Assembly: GCF_963678635.1 (NCBI RefSeq)
Contig: NW_026970767.1
Span: forward strand, 7,501 to 35,963
Origin: Symsagittifera roscoffensis
Lineage: Eukaryota; Xenacoelomorpha; Acoela; Convolutidae
Direction of reading: 5' to 3'
DNA length: 28,463 nt
The notes beneath the pieces are model-generated. The model was not told the origin of the DNA and made no database searches. It saw only the letters and a program-made list of their open reading frames with translations. Positions 27,531-28,463 of this stretch are shown here, piece after piece; position 1 is the first letter of the stretch, and every line of letters begins with the position of its first letter. A program made the position numbers and the translations under genes.

Positions 27531-27744
27531 TTATGAAACTCTTTACAGAATTTACAACCTATTTTTGTAATTTTTAGTTTGTTGTCTTTTTTTTTCGTTG
27601 ACAATTGAAAAATTTCAAGACAACTGGCAAAAAAAAATTTTTTTTGCCCACATGACTGTAACTTTCTGTGCCACTTCAAATTCAGCCGATTTAATTCGGA
27701 ATTTCTTCCTCAAAACCTTGTTTTTCAACGCATGAAATCAGTAT
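27531..27744. repeat. Unit F leader, copy 2
   Basis: Second copy of 26515-26731, beginning TTATGAAACTCTTTACAGAA immediately after array 1 and leading into array 2. Shows that leader plus array is itself a tandem unit. Confidence 0.9.
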
Positions 27745-28111
27745 AAGTATGTATGTATGAAGGTACCAATGTATGAAAGAATAGATGTGTTTATGCAGGC
27801 ATATATGCATGTATGCTTGCATGTGTGCATGTATGTAATTATTTATGTATGTTTGTATGTGTGTATATATGTATATATGGATGAAAGTATGTATTTATGT
27901 TTGTATGTATACATGTATGCATGTATGTATGTATGTATGTTTGTATATATGTATGTGTGTATGTACGTATGTATGTATGTATGTATGTATGTATGTATGT
28001 GTGTATGTATGTATGCATATAAGTATGTATGTGTCTATGTATGTATGTATGTATGTATGTATGTATGTATGTAGGTATGTATGTATGTATGTATGTATGT
28101 ATGTATGTATG

Positions 28112-28142
<31 letters not shown>

Positions 28143-28391
28143 GTATGTATGCATGTATGTATGTATGTATGTATGTATGTATGTATGTATGTATGTATGT
28201 ATGTATGTATGTACGTATGTATGTATGTATGTATGTATGTAAGTATGTATGCATGTATGTATGTATGTATGTATGTATGTATGTATGTATGTATGTATGT
28301 ATGTATGTATGTATGTATGTATGTATGTATGTACGTATGTATGTATGTATGTATGTATGTATGTATGTATGTATGTATTTATGTATGTATG

Positions 28392-28422
<31 letters not shown>

Positions 28423-28463
28423 GTATGTATGTTTGTATGTATGTATGTATGTATGTATGTACG
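27745..28463. repeat. ATGT microsatellite, array 2 (runs off window)
   Basis: Same imperfect start as array 1 (GCAGGCATATATGCATG), then long (ATGT)n. A longer period is visible: AAGTATGTATGCATG at 28141 and 28241, followed by TACGTATG at 28211 and 28331. The end lies outside the window. Confidence 0.97.

Noticed and set aside
26834-28254. Long ORFs on both strands encoding MYVC or HTYI repeats
   Set aside because: They are translations of the ATGT microsatellite, open in several frames of both strands at once because the repeat contains no stop.

Overview
This window is eukaryotic nuclear DNA, very probably from an invertebrate metazoan. It is about 70% A+T by eye, full of homopolymer runs, and has no operon-like packing or long uninterrupted ORFs. 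It contains many TTTTCAG-type 3' splice-site strings and several GTAAG donors. The right end is a large tetranucleotide microsatellite. A short TTAGGG tract suggests a TTAGGG-telomere lineage. The species cannot be named from the sequence; a rotifer-like or nematode-like genome is only a guess. No tRNA, rRNA, CRISPR array or intact transposase was recognised, and no gene could be assigned a known function with confidence.

The layout is dominated by duplications. (A) 91-2351: two copies of a ~1 kb sequence. (B) 2796-11952: a head-to-tail tandem duplication of a ~4.58 kb unit, almost identical between copies, with an older diverged internal repeat nested in it. (C-E) 12.2-24.9 kb: a scrambled array of recurring modules, which I call D (d1 plus d2), P, E, C and G. 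The fullest order, on the + strand, is d1-d2-P-E-C-G. Copies have lost different modules, and D2, D3 and D4 show patchwork similarity like gene conversion or unequal exchange. (F) 26515 to the end: two copies of a ~1,016 bp unit made of a ~215 bp unique leader and a long ATGT array. The second array runs off the window.

The 12-25 kb array looks like a decayed cluster of small genes. Each of four C modules carries a CCAAT-rich spacer, with a minus-strand ORF starting MSSLN on its left. Three of the four also keep a short plus-strand ORF on its right, so the arrangement is a divergent promoter. Plus-strand P tails keep the same frame in three places (VERIPA...MLK). The d1 modules keep a minus-strand frame containing MQ...FYK behind a TTTTCAG acceptor. 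Most of these fragments carry stops or frameshifts, so they are described as candidate exons or pseudogenes. Strand and frame are inferred from conservation between copies only.
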